Of a DNA stretch of 64,000 nucleotides, positions 42,763 through 52,276 are shown piece by piece. The stretch is from assembly GCA_964491875.1 (NCBI GenBank), contig CAZBIC010000034.1, forward strand, positions 18,648 through 82,647. Direction: 5' to 3'. The position numbers and the translations under genes are program-made. The first letter of the stretch is position 1, and every line of letters starts with the position of its first letter. The notes beneath the pieces are model-generated. The model made no database searches, was not told the origin of the DNA, and saw only the letters and a list, made by a program, of their open reading frames with translations. The stretch comes from JADJPG01 sp964491875 (GTDB lineage: Bacteria > Verrucomicrobiota > Verrucomicrobiia > Limisphaerales > JADJPG01).

Positions 42763-45700
42763 CTTCGGCGCCGGCTGATTGGCCGGATTCTCTTCTGTCC
42801 TGGGCGGCGATGGCGGGCTGTCCCTTTCCTCCGGGTTGAACAGTTCCTTCAACGTTTTCAGCGGATGCAGCGGGGCGAGGAGCGCTTTTGAAATGAAGTA
42901 GCGTTCAGCTGTCTTCGGATCGTTCAGCGTGCCGGTGATCTCATATTCGAAGAGCTTGGTGACGGGCCAAAGCACCTTGCTGATTAGAAAACCAATCGCC
43001 GGAAAATCGCGCAACAACTCCGCCTCCATTCTTCCTTCCACCGTTTGGTCGAAATCCACGGTGCCCTTGTAGTTCATTCGCATGGCTGTCGCGCGGATTT
43101 CCAAATCCTTCGTGTGAATCACGCTGTTCGAGATGACGAAGGTCATGCCGGCATCGCGCGCGCGGCTGTTGCCGAGGCCGGCGCCTGGGAGCACGGCGTT
43201 GAGAATGGGCGAGAACACGCCGAAGAGCGGGATGTCCCAGAGCAGGCCGTTGGTCATGTGGGCGAAGCCTTGGCCCTGCCAGCTTTTCCAGTCCGTGGTA
43301 TAGGCGCGGGTGATGTTCAATTCGCCGTCGACCCGGCCTTCGACCTTTCCTTTCCGGTCGGGCTGGAGGTCCTTGAGAATCTTACGAAGGTCGCCGTCTT
43401 CCAAACGGGCTTGGAATGCGAACATGTTGTCCGGACTCGTCCGGTCAAAATCAAAAAACGCCGACCCATTCACCGTGGCACCGTGCCAGCGGCCAGAGGT
43501 GTTGGTGATCGTCAGGGTGTCTCCCTTCCACAGCAGCACCGCCTTCGCCTTCTCGAAGTGGAAGCGTTCCCAGTGGAACGGGCCGCCATCGACTTCGAAC
43601 CGCACATCGTGTCCGTTGTCGCCCGGCTTGAGCGCGAAGACGCCGTGAGTTTTCGCGTCCGGCGAACCCTCGAACACATAAGGCGCCACGACTGCGTCAA
43701 TGCGGGGACCAATCGCGCGGGTGATGACGCGCGGAGCCATCTTGCCGATGGCGTTGGTCAGATACAGCCGCTGGTGCGCAAGGTCCAAGGCGATACCGTC
43801 CGCCGTGCCCCATTCGCCCTTGCGCCGGACGAAAGGATCGAGAATGGAGAGGAGCTGATTGGTGTAGATGAATCGCGTGGTGGCGGAGTTCACGAACTGC
43901 TCGCGGAAGGTGGTGTTCGTGAATGCCACGTTCCCGCTGGATCCGAGAGTGGCGAAATTCGTCCAGTAACCGCTCAGTGCCGCATTGATCTGGGGCGGGG
44001 CGGGCCAGACAAACCAGTCGAAGAAACTGGCGGCGTTGGTCGGCATGGCGGGTCGCAAGCTGAGCAAATCGAAATCACTCGTGACATCGAAATGGAAACG
44101 GCTGGTAGATTGATCGCCCGATCCCGTGATGCGAATGGCGCCGTTGCTTTGCGCGAGGCTGATGCCGGGGGTTTGCCACAGGGAATTCGTCAGCGTGATG
44201 GGAATGCGGATGGAGCTGAACGGCACTCCGCGAAACGCGCCCGCCGGGGAATCGAACCCGCCCGCCAGAGACAACGTCGGCAACACATCGTGCCGCCAGG
44301 CGATCGTGCTGTTGGTGACGGAGCGCAGGACGAAACGGCCCTGAAGAAAATTGGTGGGTGGCGAAACAAAGCTGAGGTCTTCAATCCACTCGCTGGCGTT
44401 GGTGCTGATCAAGCTCGCGGCGCGGCGGTGATCCATCGAGCCGCGCACGTGGAACGTTACTTCGCGGGATTCCGTGTTGAGCGAGAACTGCGCCGCGGCG
44501 GAATCTGTCTCCATCTGGCCGCCGGATTTGAGCCGCAGCTCCGGGAATTCCCAGTGGGCCTGCAAGTCCACGGAGGGCAGGAGCAACCGGGAGATGGCGG
44601 TGTTGCTGACGCTGACATTCGCCTGGAAGGGAAGGTTGGCGATGCGCTCGAACCACGCGAGATTGGTGGCGGCGAGGCGAATCTGGCTCTGCTCGGGCAG
44701 CGCCAGCGTGGTGTTTACCCGAATCCACTGTGAGGTGGCGGCGGGCGTTTCCAGATCGTTGAACGTCCACGCCGTTTGCGCGGTGGCGGGAAAGAAGTTG
44801 TCGAACGGATGCGCCAGGGTGGCGGTGATGCGCGCGCGGTTCGCGGTCGAATCCTGGCCGGTGAAGTTCTCGATGGTCACGTCGGCGCGCGTCTCCTTCA
44901 GCGTTTGGTTGGTGCCGGACGGATGCGACCGCACTTCGGTGAAGACGTGGCCGGCATTGCCCCATGGCGTCGCGGCGCCGTGCAGATCGATCAGCAGCAG
45001 GAAGTTGGTGGGATGACTGCGGGTGTGCGGCGGTTCAAAGACGAGTTTCAGATCGAGATTTGTGGCGGTCGCCCAGCGGGTGAAGGTGTTCTGCGCGCTG
45101 GCCTTGATGTCGATGCGGGTCGGTTCATTCGTGCGCGGTGGCGGGAGGAGTTCGATGGCGAGGGTGACGTTCGTGCCGCTGGCCCACGGTGAATCCACGG
45201 CGGTGGCGGTGAATTTGAGCTTGGTATCGAACGTTTTCCAGTCCGTGGCGTCGCCGGAGAAGATGACGTTCAGCTCGGGGCGTCCGGTGAATCGAACCTT
45301 CTCGGCTTCGCTGAGCAGCGTGTGCCAGCGGTCCGAAGGGGTGGCGGTGGCGTCCGGTGAAGGAGCGGGCAGGCGCCACTCGCGGATCAGCGAGGCGTTG
45401 GTGATGTCACCGCGGAAGCGCACGTGAGTGTTGAGGATGTTTGCCTCAATGTATTTGAGTTCCCACGTGTCGTTGCGCTTGAAGGCAAGCTCGCCACCGA
45501 GTTCTTCGAGCACCAGTGTGCGTTTCGGGCGGTTGGTGGCGACCAGCGGCCAGAAGAGACGGCCGCCCCGGAGCATGACGCTGTCGGGTTCGAGATCGAG
45601 ATGCTGCAGCGAACGCCAGTTGAGTCGAAACTCGGCGGCCTGGACGAAGAGAGTCGGCCCGGCGGGGGCGTTCGTGCGCTGGAGATGCAGGCCTTCGGCC

Positions 45701-45957
45701 ACGATGCCGTGATACCAGCGGAGGCGGAGTTTGGTGAACTGCAGCGCCCAGCCGTTGGCGCGGAACTGTTCTTCAACGCGGCGCTCCAGCCAGTCGGGCA
45801 GGCCGACGTGGTTCAGGAATAGGCCCAGGATGATGATGACGAGGACAACGAGCAGGATGGAAATGCGGCACCACTTGAAGGTGGTGAAGAACATGCGCCA
45901 GCCCAGCGAACGGGGCGGTTTCGCCGGCTTTGTTTTGGCATCCTTCGCCGGGCGCAT
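42754..45957 (-). CDS. Large AsmA-like envelope protein
   Basis: The 1067-residue protein has a cytoplasmic basic start, one membrane helix (about residues 34-53, ISILLVVLVIIILGLFLNHV), and a very long beta-rich periplasmic region. The AsmA/YhdP pattern is seen near the N-terminus (LRLRWYHGIVAEGLHLQRTN) and C-terminus (MRMNYKGTVDFDQTVEGRME, AELLRDFPAIGFLISKVLWP-VTKLFEYEITGTLNDP). Proteins of this superfamily bridge the periplasm and help lipid transport to the outer membrane. It is last in the ABC exporter operon. The exact subfamily is not certain. Confidence 0.82.
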   Translation of the reverse strand: MRPAKDAKTKPAKPPRSLGWRMFFTTFKWCRISILLVVLVIIILGLFLNHVGLPDWLERRVEEQFRANGWALQFTKLRLRWYHGIVAEGLHLQRTNAPAGPTLFVQAAEFRLNWRSLQHLDLEPDSVMLRGGRLFWPLVATNRPKRTLVLEELGGELAFKRNDTWELKYIEANILNTHVRFRGDITNASLIREWRLPAPSPDATATPSDRWHTLLSEAEKVRFTGRPELNVIFSGDATDWKTFDTKLKFTATAVDSPWASGTNVTLAIELLPPPRTNEPTRIDIKASAQNTFTRWATATNLDLKLVFEPPHTRSHPTNFLLLIDLHGAATPWGNAGHVFTEVRSHPSGTNQTLKETRADVTIENFTGQDSTANRARITATLAHPFDNFFPATAQTAWTFNDLETPAATSQWIRVNTTLALPEQSQIRLAATNLAWFERIANLPFQANVSVSNTAISRLLLPSVDLQAHWEFPELRLKSGGQMETDSAAAQFSLNTESREVTFHVRGSMDHRRAASLISTNASEWIEDLSFVSPPTNFLQGRFVLRSVTNSTIAWRHDVLPTLSLAGGFDSPAGAFRGVPFSSIRIPITLTNSLWQTPGISLAQSNGAIRITGSGDQSTSRFHFDVTSDFDLLSLRPAMPTNAASFFDWFVWPAPPQINAALSGYWTNFATLGSSGNVAFTNTTFREQFVNSATTRFIYTNQLLSILDPFVRRKGEWGTADGIALDLAHQRLYLTNAIGKMAPRVITRAIGPRIDAVVAPYVFEGSPDAKTHGVFALKPGDNGHDVRFEVDGGPFHWERFHFEKAKAVLLWKGDTLTITNTSGRWHGATVNGSAFFDFDRTSPDNMFAFQARLEDGDLRKILKDLQPDRKGKVEGRVDGELNITRAYTTDWKSWQGQGFAHMTNGLLWDIPLFGVFSPILNAVLPGAGLGNSRARDAGMTFVISNSVIHTKDLEIRATAMRMNYKGTVDFDQTVEGRMEAELLRDFPAIGFLISKVLWPVTKLFEYEITGTLNDPKTAERYFISKALLAPLHPLKTLKELFNPEERDSPPSPPRTEENPANQPAPKSP

Positions 45958-45985
45958 GGACGTGAAACAGTTTGTTGTTCCGGTT

Positions 45986-47821
45986 CTACTGGGCGGGCGA
46001 CATTGGGTTTAACAAGTCGCGCACCACTTCAAAGTAGAGCGTGGGCGGAAATTCGAAAACCCAGGTCTGCCCGTCAATCTCCGTCAACGCGTAGGGCAGG
46101 CCGGTCGGCGAATATCCGGGGCGGCCGAACTCCACGAAGCGGGTTTGCGGTTTCTCGCCGTTCTTCAGTTCGATCGCGATCTTGCTGGTGTTGCCGGTAA
46201 ATCCGTAGACCGCACGTTTGTTCTCTCCGCGGTCCACCCACACGTTGGCTTGAAGGTCTCCGAGGCGGAAGAGGGTTTCTTCGAGCGCGGGATTGATGCT
46301 CGGGACGATGCCGGCACCCTCGGCGATGCTCCAGCTGGCCGATGCGCTGCGTTGCAACGTCCGCGACTGACCGAGGTAATGGACGGTCACGCGGGCCACT
46401 TCGTTGGTCGAGAACTTCCAGACCCGGCGGTCGCGCAGCTGCCATGCTTCACGCGGCAGACGGAGTACGTCGTCGCGCAGCAGGCTGTAGACGGTCTCTT
46501 CGTCCGGCCGTCGCGCGAAGACCTTTTTGTCCTGCACGTTGCCCAGCGCCAGTTCAGCGAGGACGCGATTGCTGACGACGCCGGTGGCGTTGGTCATCGA
46601 GCTTTTCAGCACGTAACGCCGCGACGGAGCGGCCAGCCCGTAGGGGGCGAAGTCGGTGACGACGTCCTTCTCCACGGCGCCTTCGATTCGACTCAGCATC
46701 TCCAGCCACTCGCGGACGGCGTTGGTGTCGGCGGCGGTTAGGGTCGGTTCGGTGATGACCCACGTCTGGTTCGTCATGCGCTGAACCGTGAAGTTGTTTT
46801 CCATGCCGATGACTTCAATTGATTCCACCGTCTGCGGCGCAAAGGTTACCAAATGCAGATCGCGTACGTCGCTGTGAGTCTTCTGCAGGCCTTCGAGCAA
46901 GGTCTTCGGCACGAGAACGATGTTGGTGGTGGTGACCCGCCGTGCGTAAACGACGGAGGGATCGTTGGTCGGGCTTTTGCCTAACTGGAGCGCGAACTGG
47001 ACGGTGTAGAGGTCGTTCGATCCGGCGAGGAACGAGATTTCGGCCTCGGGCGGTTGCAGGCCGTAGGGTTCGAGGTCGACGCGTGGGTTGTCGGTGACGA
47101 ACTGGGTGACCTGGGCATTCCGGAGCTTCTCGATGATGCCGACCACCTTCGCCGTGTCAGCGCGGGCTTTGGTCGGATGAGAAAGGACGAACGTGCGACG
47201 GGTCATGTCGAAGTCGATGGTGAAGCCGCGGCCCGCCGAGCGAACTTCCATGCGATTGATCGGAACGCCGGCCGGAGGCAGCAAGCTGACTTCGCGCCAG
47301 TCCTGGAAGGTGCGCGGAAGTTTGTTTACCAGCTCCACGTCGAGCACGTAGATGTCGGGCTGGTTCATCACCTGCACATACACGCCATCGCCCACGGGCG
47401 TCTTCGAGCCGAACATGATTTCCGTACGTTCACCCTCGTGCTGGAGGGTGAGCGTGGCTTGCGGCACGTCGAGGCCGAACTCGGCGATGGTTCGCTTGGC
47501 GTCGGTCAGTTCCTGTTTCTGAATCAGAGTGACGGGAACGGCTTCTTCGAGGGCTTGGATGAGCCATTCCACGGCGTAGACCTTCGCTGGATAATTGATC
47601 GGGAAGGAATAGTTCCACAACGCGCCGGCCTTGGGCCGATCGATGCGCAACATCAGCTGGTTCGTGAGGCGAAGCTGGATGTTGGTGACCTGGTTCGCCT
47701 TGAAGGAAAGAAGGCGGGTCGGAGGTGCGTCGGTGGTCGCGACGTTGCGTTCAACGAGAACGATGAACGCAAACAAACCGGCGGCGAGGCCGAGCAAAAT
47801 CCATGTGCTTTTCCAATTCAT
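45986..47821 (-). CDS. DUF4340-domain protein of the GldA/GldG-type exporter
   Basis: The 611-residue product has one N-terminal membrane helix (about residues 5-24) and a long extracytoplasmic region with DUF4340-type repeats, each around a strand like IEEFGLDVPQATLTLQ or VDLEPYGLQPPEAEISFL, recurring at least three times (the -PYGL- motif). DUF4340 genes typically follow the GldG-like gene of uncharacterised ABC-2 exporters. The gene starts 7 bases after the GldG-like stop and is followed by the AsmA-like gene after 28 bases. Its substrate is unknown. Confidence 0.83.
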   Translation of the reverse strand: MNWKSTWILLGLAAGLFAFIVLVERNVATTDAPPTRLLSFKANQVTNIQLRLTNQLMLRIDRPKAGALWNYSFPINYPAKVYAVEWLIQALEEAVPVTLIQKQELTDAKRTIAEFGLDVPQATLTLQHEGERTEIMFGSKTPVGDGVYVQVMNQPDIYVLDVELVNKLPRTFQDWREVSLLPPAGVPINRMEVRSAGRGFTIDFDMTRRTFVLSHPTKARADTAKVVGIIEKLRNAQVTQFVTDNPRVDLEPYGLQPPEAEISFLAGSNDLYTVQFALQLGKSPTNDPSVVYARRVTTTNIVLVPKTLLEGLQKTHSDVRDLHLVTFAPQTVESIEVIGMENNFTVQRMTNQTWVITEPTLTAADTNAVREWLEMLSRIEGAVEKDVVTDFAPYGLAAPSRRYVLKSSMTNATGVVSNRVLAELALGNVQDKKVFARRPDEETVYSLLRDDVLRLPREAWQLRDRRVWKFSTNEVARVTVHYLGQSRTLQRSASASWSIAEGAGIVPSINPALEETLFRLGDLQANVWVDRGENKRAVYGFTGNTSKIAIELKNGEKPQTRFVEFGRPGYSPTGLPYALTEIDGQTWVFEFPPTLYFEVVRDLLNPMSPAQ

Positions 47822-47828
47822 ACTGCGA

Positions 47829-49328
47829 TTACCGGCGGCGCCTCAACCATACGAGCGCTCCAATGAACAGGACAAAGCCAGGCAGTCCCGCCATCAAGAG
47901 CCAGCTCGCAGCGGACATCTGGGCGTCGGTCATGGTGAGCTTGTATTCCGAGAGCGGTCGCGGCGGAACGGCCACGAGCAGATCGTTGCGCGCGAGGAGC
48001 CAGTTAATGGCGTGCGTCGCGAACTGCCGATTGGCTTCACGATCGATCGCGTTGTTGACGAGGAGGAGGGATTCGCCGGTCACGACGATACGCGTGGTGC
48101 CGCGATCCGCGCTGACGTTGCGAATGCCACCTTTTTCCACAGCGACCATGATGGGCACGTTCCCGATGAAATCCTTGGTGCTGGAGGACATTTCTCCATT
48201 GGCCCGGATGTCGGTGATGATGCGGCCGGAGGCTCCGCTGTAGAGGAGTTGCTCGACCTGCGGAGCGTCGGCGCCGGCGGGGCTGCGCAGGTCCTTGGCC
48301 ACTGAGCGGGGCAGAATCGTATACATCTGGAAGCCGTGAAGGAGCGGCTTGATGAGCGCGTGGGTGCCGAACGTGGAGGTGACAAAGTCCTGCTTGGTAT
48401 CGCTGAGGGAATTCTTTTCGTCGATGACGACGTCATTGCCAACTCGGACACCCCATTCGGAGAGCAGCGTCTCTAGACCGGATGGCCGGGCCGTCCCGGC
48501 GGTGCTGAAGAACATCACAAACAACCGTCCGCCTTGTTTGAGATAGCGGCTGATCTTGTCGAGCACTTCCTGGCTGAGCGCGGTGCGTGGCCCGGGAATG
48601 ATCAGCAGATTGCAATCGGCCGGAATCTCGACGGGTCCCTCAAGCCGGAGACGGGCGGCTTGCACATTGTTCTCGCGCAGGACGCTGGCGAAGCGTGAGT
48701 AGCCGGACTGACCGTCCTCGCTTTCGGGATTGTGCTCCCCATGGCCGTCGAGGAAGTAGGCCTTGGGCTTGCGGGCGCTGATGACATTGAGAATCGCCGA
48801 GGTGAAGAGGGCTTCGCCTTTGAAGTTGGTTCGCTTGACCTCCTTGCTCTCCCCGCGCACCAGCGGCTGGATGTCGATATCCGACAGCTCGCCCTGGTAG
48901 ACTTTCATGTCGCCGTTCTGGGATTCGAAGATGACCAGATCGCGATCCGTTTCCCCCAGCTTGTGCTTTAACTTCACGACCTGCGCCGCGCCGGGTTCGT
49001 TGATGTAATCGACGATCTGCAGATCAATGAGCGGATTCGCGTAGCGATACGCTTTCAGCAGATTGTAGGAGAGGTTGTAGAGCGATTCGCGTTTGTCGAA
49101 GTAGAGCGTGACCTTGACCGGGTTCGTGACGGCGTTCAGCACGCGGAGCGTCAGAGGCGAGAGCTGCGTCTGGGCTTTCTCGGAGATGGACCAGCGTTTG
49201 AAATGGCGGGCGCCGAGGTAATTCGCCATCACCAGCAGCGCCAGCACGGCGCCCAGCGCGAGGAGCATGCTCAGGCTGAGACTCCACTTGCGTGCGACGG
49301 AGAAGCTGGGGTTCGGTTCGGTAGCCAT
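47829..49328 (-). CDS. GldG-like ABC exporter auxiliary protein
   Basis: The 499-residue protein has an N-terminal membrane helix (about residues 16-37), an extracytoplasmic GldG/ABC-associated domain (AQTQLSPLTLRVLNAVTNPV, KVTLYFDKRESLYNLSYNLL, YFLDGHGEHNPESEDGQSGY, CNLLIIPGPRTALSQEVLDK) and a C-terminal membrane helix with a basic tail (FVLFIGALVWLRRRR). In Flavobacteria GldA, GldF and GldG act in gliding; in other phyla the same triad is an uncharacterised exporter. It starts one base after the permease stop position. Confidence 0.87.
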   Translation of the reverse strand: MATEPNPSFSVARKWSLSLSMLLALGAVLALLVMANYLGARHFKRWSISEKAQTQLSPLTLRVLNAVTNPVKVTLYFDKRESLYNLSYNLLKAYRYANPLIDLQIVDYINEPGAAQVVKLKHKLGETDRDLVIFESQNGDMKVYQGELSDIDIQPLVRGESKEVKRTNFKGEALFTSAILNVISARKPKAYFLDGHGEHNPESEDGQSGYSRFASVLRENNVQAARLRLEGPVEIPADCNLLIIPGPRTALSQEVLDKISRYLKQGGRLFVMFFSTAGTARPSGLETLLSEWGVRVGNDVVIDEKNSLSDTKQDFVTSTFGTHALIKPLLHGFQMYTILPRSVAKDLRSPAGADAPQVEQLLYSGASGRIITDIRANGEMSSSTKDFIGNVPIMVAVEKGGIRNVSADRGTTRIVVTGESLLLVNNAIDREANRQFATHAINWLLARNDLLVAVPPRPLSEYKLTMTDAQMSAASWLLMAGLPGFVLFIGALVWLRRRR

Positions 49329-49329
49329 C

Positions 49330-50082
49330 TTATTTCCAGCGTCGGCTTTCGACGGATTTCCAGCTCAGGAAGAGGAAGAAGCTCGTGAGCGTGAGGTAGA
49401 GAACGACCGGCCGGCTGTCCACGATGCCCTGCGCGAAGTCGCGCATGTGTTCCATCAGCGCGAGATGCCCGATGATCTGCGCTTCCCAGCCGGTCTTGGT
49501 CGCGAAGGCCGAGCCAAGAAAGCTCAGCATGAAAAGCGTGATGCCCACGGCGAAGCTGAACATCGCCGCGATGATCTGGCTGCGGGTCATCGCCGAGGTG
49601 AAAATCCCGAGCGACAGATAAACGCTGCCGATCAATCCAATGCCCAGATAGGTCGTGCCGATGGTCGCCGGATCGAGCGCCGTGGGATCATGGCTGTAAT
49701 AACGGACAACGCCGATGCAGGCGAGCAACGGCAGCCAGAGGATCAGGTAGAAGAGCAGGGCGCCGATGAACTTCGCGAGCACCACCTGGGCATCACCGAC
49801 CGGCGTGGTCATCAACGTTTCGTAAGTCCCCGAGGATTTTTCCTGCGCGAAGGTCCGCATCGTGATGAGCGGCGAAACGACGAGCAGGATGAGCCAGAAA
49901 TAAAGCGTCTCGTAGAACAGCTGGGTGATCGGGATCGGCGTGGAATCAGAGTTCAGACCTTCCAGCATGCTCCAGAAGCTGAAGCCGAGCAGAAACATCA
50001 CGCCGGCGATGATGACGTAGCCGGTCCACGACTTGAAAAATGATCCCAGTTCGCGGCGGACGAGGGCGATGAAGGCTTGCAT
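49330..50082 (-). CDS. ABC-2 type permease (GldF-like)
   Basis: The 250-residue product has six membrane helices and the ABC-2 pattern, starting MQAFIALVRRELGSFFKSWT and including LITMRTFAQEKSSGTYETLM and TPVGDAQVVLAKFIGALLFY. The start at 50082 has GGAGGAGGAAC just upstream; longer in-frame translation upstream would run through the ATPase gene and is rejected. It overlaps the ATPase stop (ATGA) and is followed by the GldG-like gene after one base. Confidence 0.92.
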   Translation of the reverse strand: MQAFIALVRRELGSFFKSWTGYVIIAGVMFLLGFSFWSMLEGLNSDSTPIPITQLFYETLYFWLILLVVSPLITMRTFAQEKSSGTYETLMTTPVGDAQVVLAKFIGALLFYLILWLPLLACIGVVRYYSHDPTALDPATIGTTYLGIGLIGSVYLSLGIFTSAMTRSQIIAAMFSFAVGITLFMLSFLGSAFATKTGWEAQIIGHLALMEHMRDFAQGIVDSRPVVLYLTLTSFFLFLSWKSVESRRWK

Positions 50083-51029
50083 CAGAGTTCCTCCTCCTTG
50101 TCCGCGCGCGTGACGCGGACGAAAATGTCTTCCAGTGAATGCCGGCTGCGCGTCAGTTCGCGCAGCTTCCAGCCGCGTTCCGTGACGAGGGAGAAGATTT
50201 GCGGACGCAGGTCGAAGCCCGGCCGGGCGGTGAGCGCGCAGCGGATGTATTCGCCCTCGGCGGCGGAGAGATCGAAATGCTCGACTTCGGCGAGCGATTC
50301 CCAGCAGGCGCGGAGGTCGGGCTGAGGCGCGGCGATCTCGGCGATGATCTGGCCGCCTTCGCTCATGAGCTGACGCAGGTTGTCCGGGGTGTCGTGGGCG
50401 AGGATGCGGCCCTTGTCGAGAATCAGCACGCGGCTGCACGTCATGTCGACTTCATGCAGGATGTGCGTCGAGATGAGAACGGTGTGATGGCCCGCGAGGC
50501 TTTTGATCAACTGGCGGACGGAGCGAATCTGGTTCGGGTCCAGGCCGATGGTCGGCTCGTCGAGAATGATCAGCTGGGGTTCATGCACCAGCGCGTCGGC
50601 GAGGCCGACCCGTTGCTGGTAGCCCTTGGAGAGGTGCCCGATGATGCGGTGGCGGACATCGGTCAACCCGCACTGGTCCATTACGATTTCCACGCGTTCA
50701 TTGCGATCGGAGCGGCTCAGGCCCTTGAGGCTGGCGCGGAATTTGAGATACTCCTTCACGCGCATGTCGCGGTGCAGGGGATTGTTCTCCGGCATGTAGC
50801 CGATGCGGCGGCGGACCTCGTCCGCCTGGCTGAAGACATCGAAGCCGGCCACGCGCACCGTGCCGCTGGTGGCGGGCATGAAGCACGAGAGCACGCGCAT
50901 GATCGTGCTTTTGCCGGCGCCGTTCGGGCCGAGCAAGCCCACGATCTCGCCGGCTCCGACCTGAAACGAAACGTCAGCCACCGCCGTGCGGCCCGGGTAA
51001 CGCTTGGTCAGGCTCTCGACCTCGATCAT
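50082..51029 (-). CDS. ABC transporter ATP-binding protein (GldA-like)
   Basis: The ATPase has Walker A GPNGAGKST (about residues 34-42 from the chosen start), signature LSKGYQQRVGLADAL, Walker B LIILDEPTIGLDP and the H-loop VLISTHILHEV. The C-terminal extension has the DrrA-type accessory region (GQIIAEIAAPQPDLR) seen in GldA-like exporters. The start MIEVESLTKRYPG at 51029 is typical; in-frame ATGs at 51044 and 51074 are possible. It is the first gene of the exporter operon. Confidence 0.94.
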   Translation of the reverse strand: MIEVESLTKRYPGRTAVADVSFQVGAGEIVGLLGPNGAGKSTIMRVLSCFMPATSGTVRVAGFDVFSQADEVRRRIGYMPENNPLHRDMRVKEYLKFRASLKGLSRSDRNERVEIVMDQCGLTDVRHRIIGHLSKGYQQRVGLADALVHEPQLIILDEPTIGLDPNQIRSVRQLIKSLAGHHTVLISTHILHEVDMTCSRVLILDKGRILAHDTPDNLRQLMSEGGQIIAEIAAPQPDLRACWESLAEVEHFDLSAAEGEYIRCALTARPGFDLRPQIFSLVTERGWKLRELTRSRHSLEDIFVRVTRADKEEEL

Positions 51030-51157
51030 CAATCCATTGTCCATGCGGCAGTGCGCATCGTAACAAGGTGCCAAAGCATGGAGCTACCAAAAAGATGTAA
51101 GCGGGGATTTGAGCCGGGGCGATGGTGAGCCGGAATTCCGTCCGGCAAGGAACAGTG

Positions 51158-51577
51158 CTACGGACGCTTTTCGCGCCACTGACGTTCCTGCTCCTCCAGT
51201 TCGCGGCGTTCGGCGATGGTGAGCTGGCCGAGATATTCCTCGCGCCCGCCCTCGTCGCGCCACCAATGGAGCAGTTCCAGCACGGTTGCGTCTTCGATGA
51301 AGATATTCGGCTCGTGCCGTTCCATGTCCTCGAAGGTGAGCATGAGGTGGGAACTGCGGCGGATGAGGCTGCGCTCCTGCTCGGCGCAATGGGCCAGCCA
51401 GTGGAACTGGTGCTGTTCCCAATCTTCCTCCGGCAATCGTCCGGCGTAGAGCGCCTGCTCGACGCCATCCAGCTGGCGGCGCAGGAGCATTTCATCGCCG
51501 ATGGGCAGCGTCACATGGTCGAGCAACGATTCGCGGCGCCGTTCGATTTCGGCGAGCATCTTTTCCTTCAAGTCCAT
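51158..51577 (-). CDS. Hypothetical protein, polar and helical
   Basis: The 139-residue product begins MDLKEKMLAEIERRRESLLD and is rich in charged residues throughout, with a Trp/His segment (EDWEQHQFHWLAHCAEQERS) and an Arg/Glu-rich C-terminus. No known family was recognised. The ATG at 51577 is preferred; the same frame stays open upstream to 51793, but those residues lack a coding look. It lies divergent to the BLUF gene and 128 bases upstream of the exporter operon, with which it might be co-transcribed. Confidence 0.65.
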   Translation of the reverse strand: MDLKEKMLAEIERRRESLLDHVTLPIGDEMLLRRQLDGVEQALYAGRLPEEDWEQHQFHWLAHCAEQERSLIRRSSHLMLTFEDMERHEPNIFIEDATVLELLHWWRDEGGREEYLGQLTIAERRELEEQERQWREKRP

Positions 51578-51791
51578 TTTCGTGAGCTGCTGGTGCCTGA
51601 CCAGATTGCTCCCCGTTTGGATCGGCGGATGCGCCGCGGACTTGAACGGAATCTTGATCCGAACGGTGGGACAATAATTGTGAAGTAATCCTTGGAGGAA
51701 ATCTGCCGAATCACGACGGAGACGATGAATTGTGAACGGCGGCGATCCGCTTTGGAAATCGCACCGCAGGTCACGCAATAACCATTTTGCC

Positions 51792-52205
51792 ATGATACAG
51801 CTGTCCTACTTGAGTTCGACGCGGTCGCTACTGAACGTTTATGAGATCGCGGAGATCCTGATCAAGAGCCGCGAGAACAACGAGAAGCGGGGAATCACCG
51901 GCATGCTGCTCTACAAGGACGGAAACGTGCTCCAGATCCTCGAGGGTGAAGAGGATCCAGTTCGGTCTTTGTTCGAAAAAATCTCGAACGATCCCCGCCA
52001 CAGCGGTGTTCTGCGGCTCTACGAGAAAACCGTGGAGGTGCGCGACTTCTCCGAGTGGACGATGGGTTTCCACGATCTGGAAGCCGAGGGGGCGCGGTAT
52101 CTGGAAGGGTTCAGTGAGTTTCTCGATCCCTTGTTCGACATCAGTCAGCTCAAGCCCTCGACTGCCGCCCGGCTGCTGAGCCTCTTCAAACAAGGCGTGC
52201 GGTAG
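51792..52205 (+). CDS. BLUF-domain blue-light photoreceptor
   Basis: BLUF domains bind FAD and sense blue light. The 137-residue product is one BLUF domain (about residues 1-95) plus a short helical tail. The key residues of the AppA photoreceptor line up without gaps: Y6 (AppA Y21), N30 (N45), Q48 (Q63), W89 (W104) and M91 (M106). The motif NNEKRGITGMLLYKDG and the QILEG and DPRHSG blocks confirm it. No effector domain is fused, so it must act through a partner protein. A 214-base gap separates it from the divergent hypothetical gene. Confidence 0.95.
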   Translation: MIQLSYLSSTRSLLNVYEIAEILIKSRENNEKRGITGMLLYKDGNVLQILEGEEDPVRSLFEKISNDPRHSGVLRLYEKTVEVRDFSEWTMGFHDLEAEGARYLEGFSEFLDPLFDISQLKPSTAARLLSLFKQGVR

Positions 52206-52229
52206 ATGGCCTTGATGCCTTTGTTTGCT

Positions 52230-52259
52230 GAACTCCTGCGCGCCTGCGCGCCGAAGTTC
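52230..52259. terminator. Hairpin between convergent BLUF and sulfatase genes
   Basis: GAACT (52230-52234) pairs with AGTTC (52255-52259) around an inner GCGCG/CGCGC stem. It lies in the 71-base gap between the two convergent genes and may terminate both; there is no long T tract. Confidence 0.4.
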
Positions 52260-52276
52260 TGCCTGGGGCTCGGAGG

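Noticed and set aside
43045..44733. Plus-strand open frame of about 562 codons inside the AsmA-like gene
   Set aside because: It is an antisense shadow of a convincing 1067-residue membrane protein gene; its translation has no signal, domain or coding bias.
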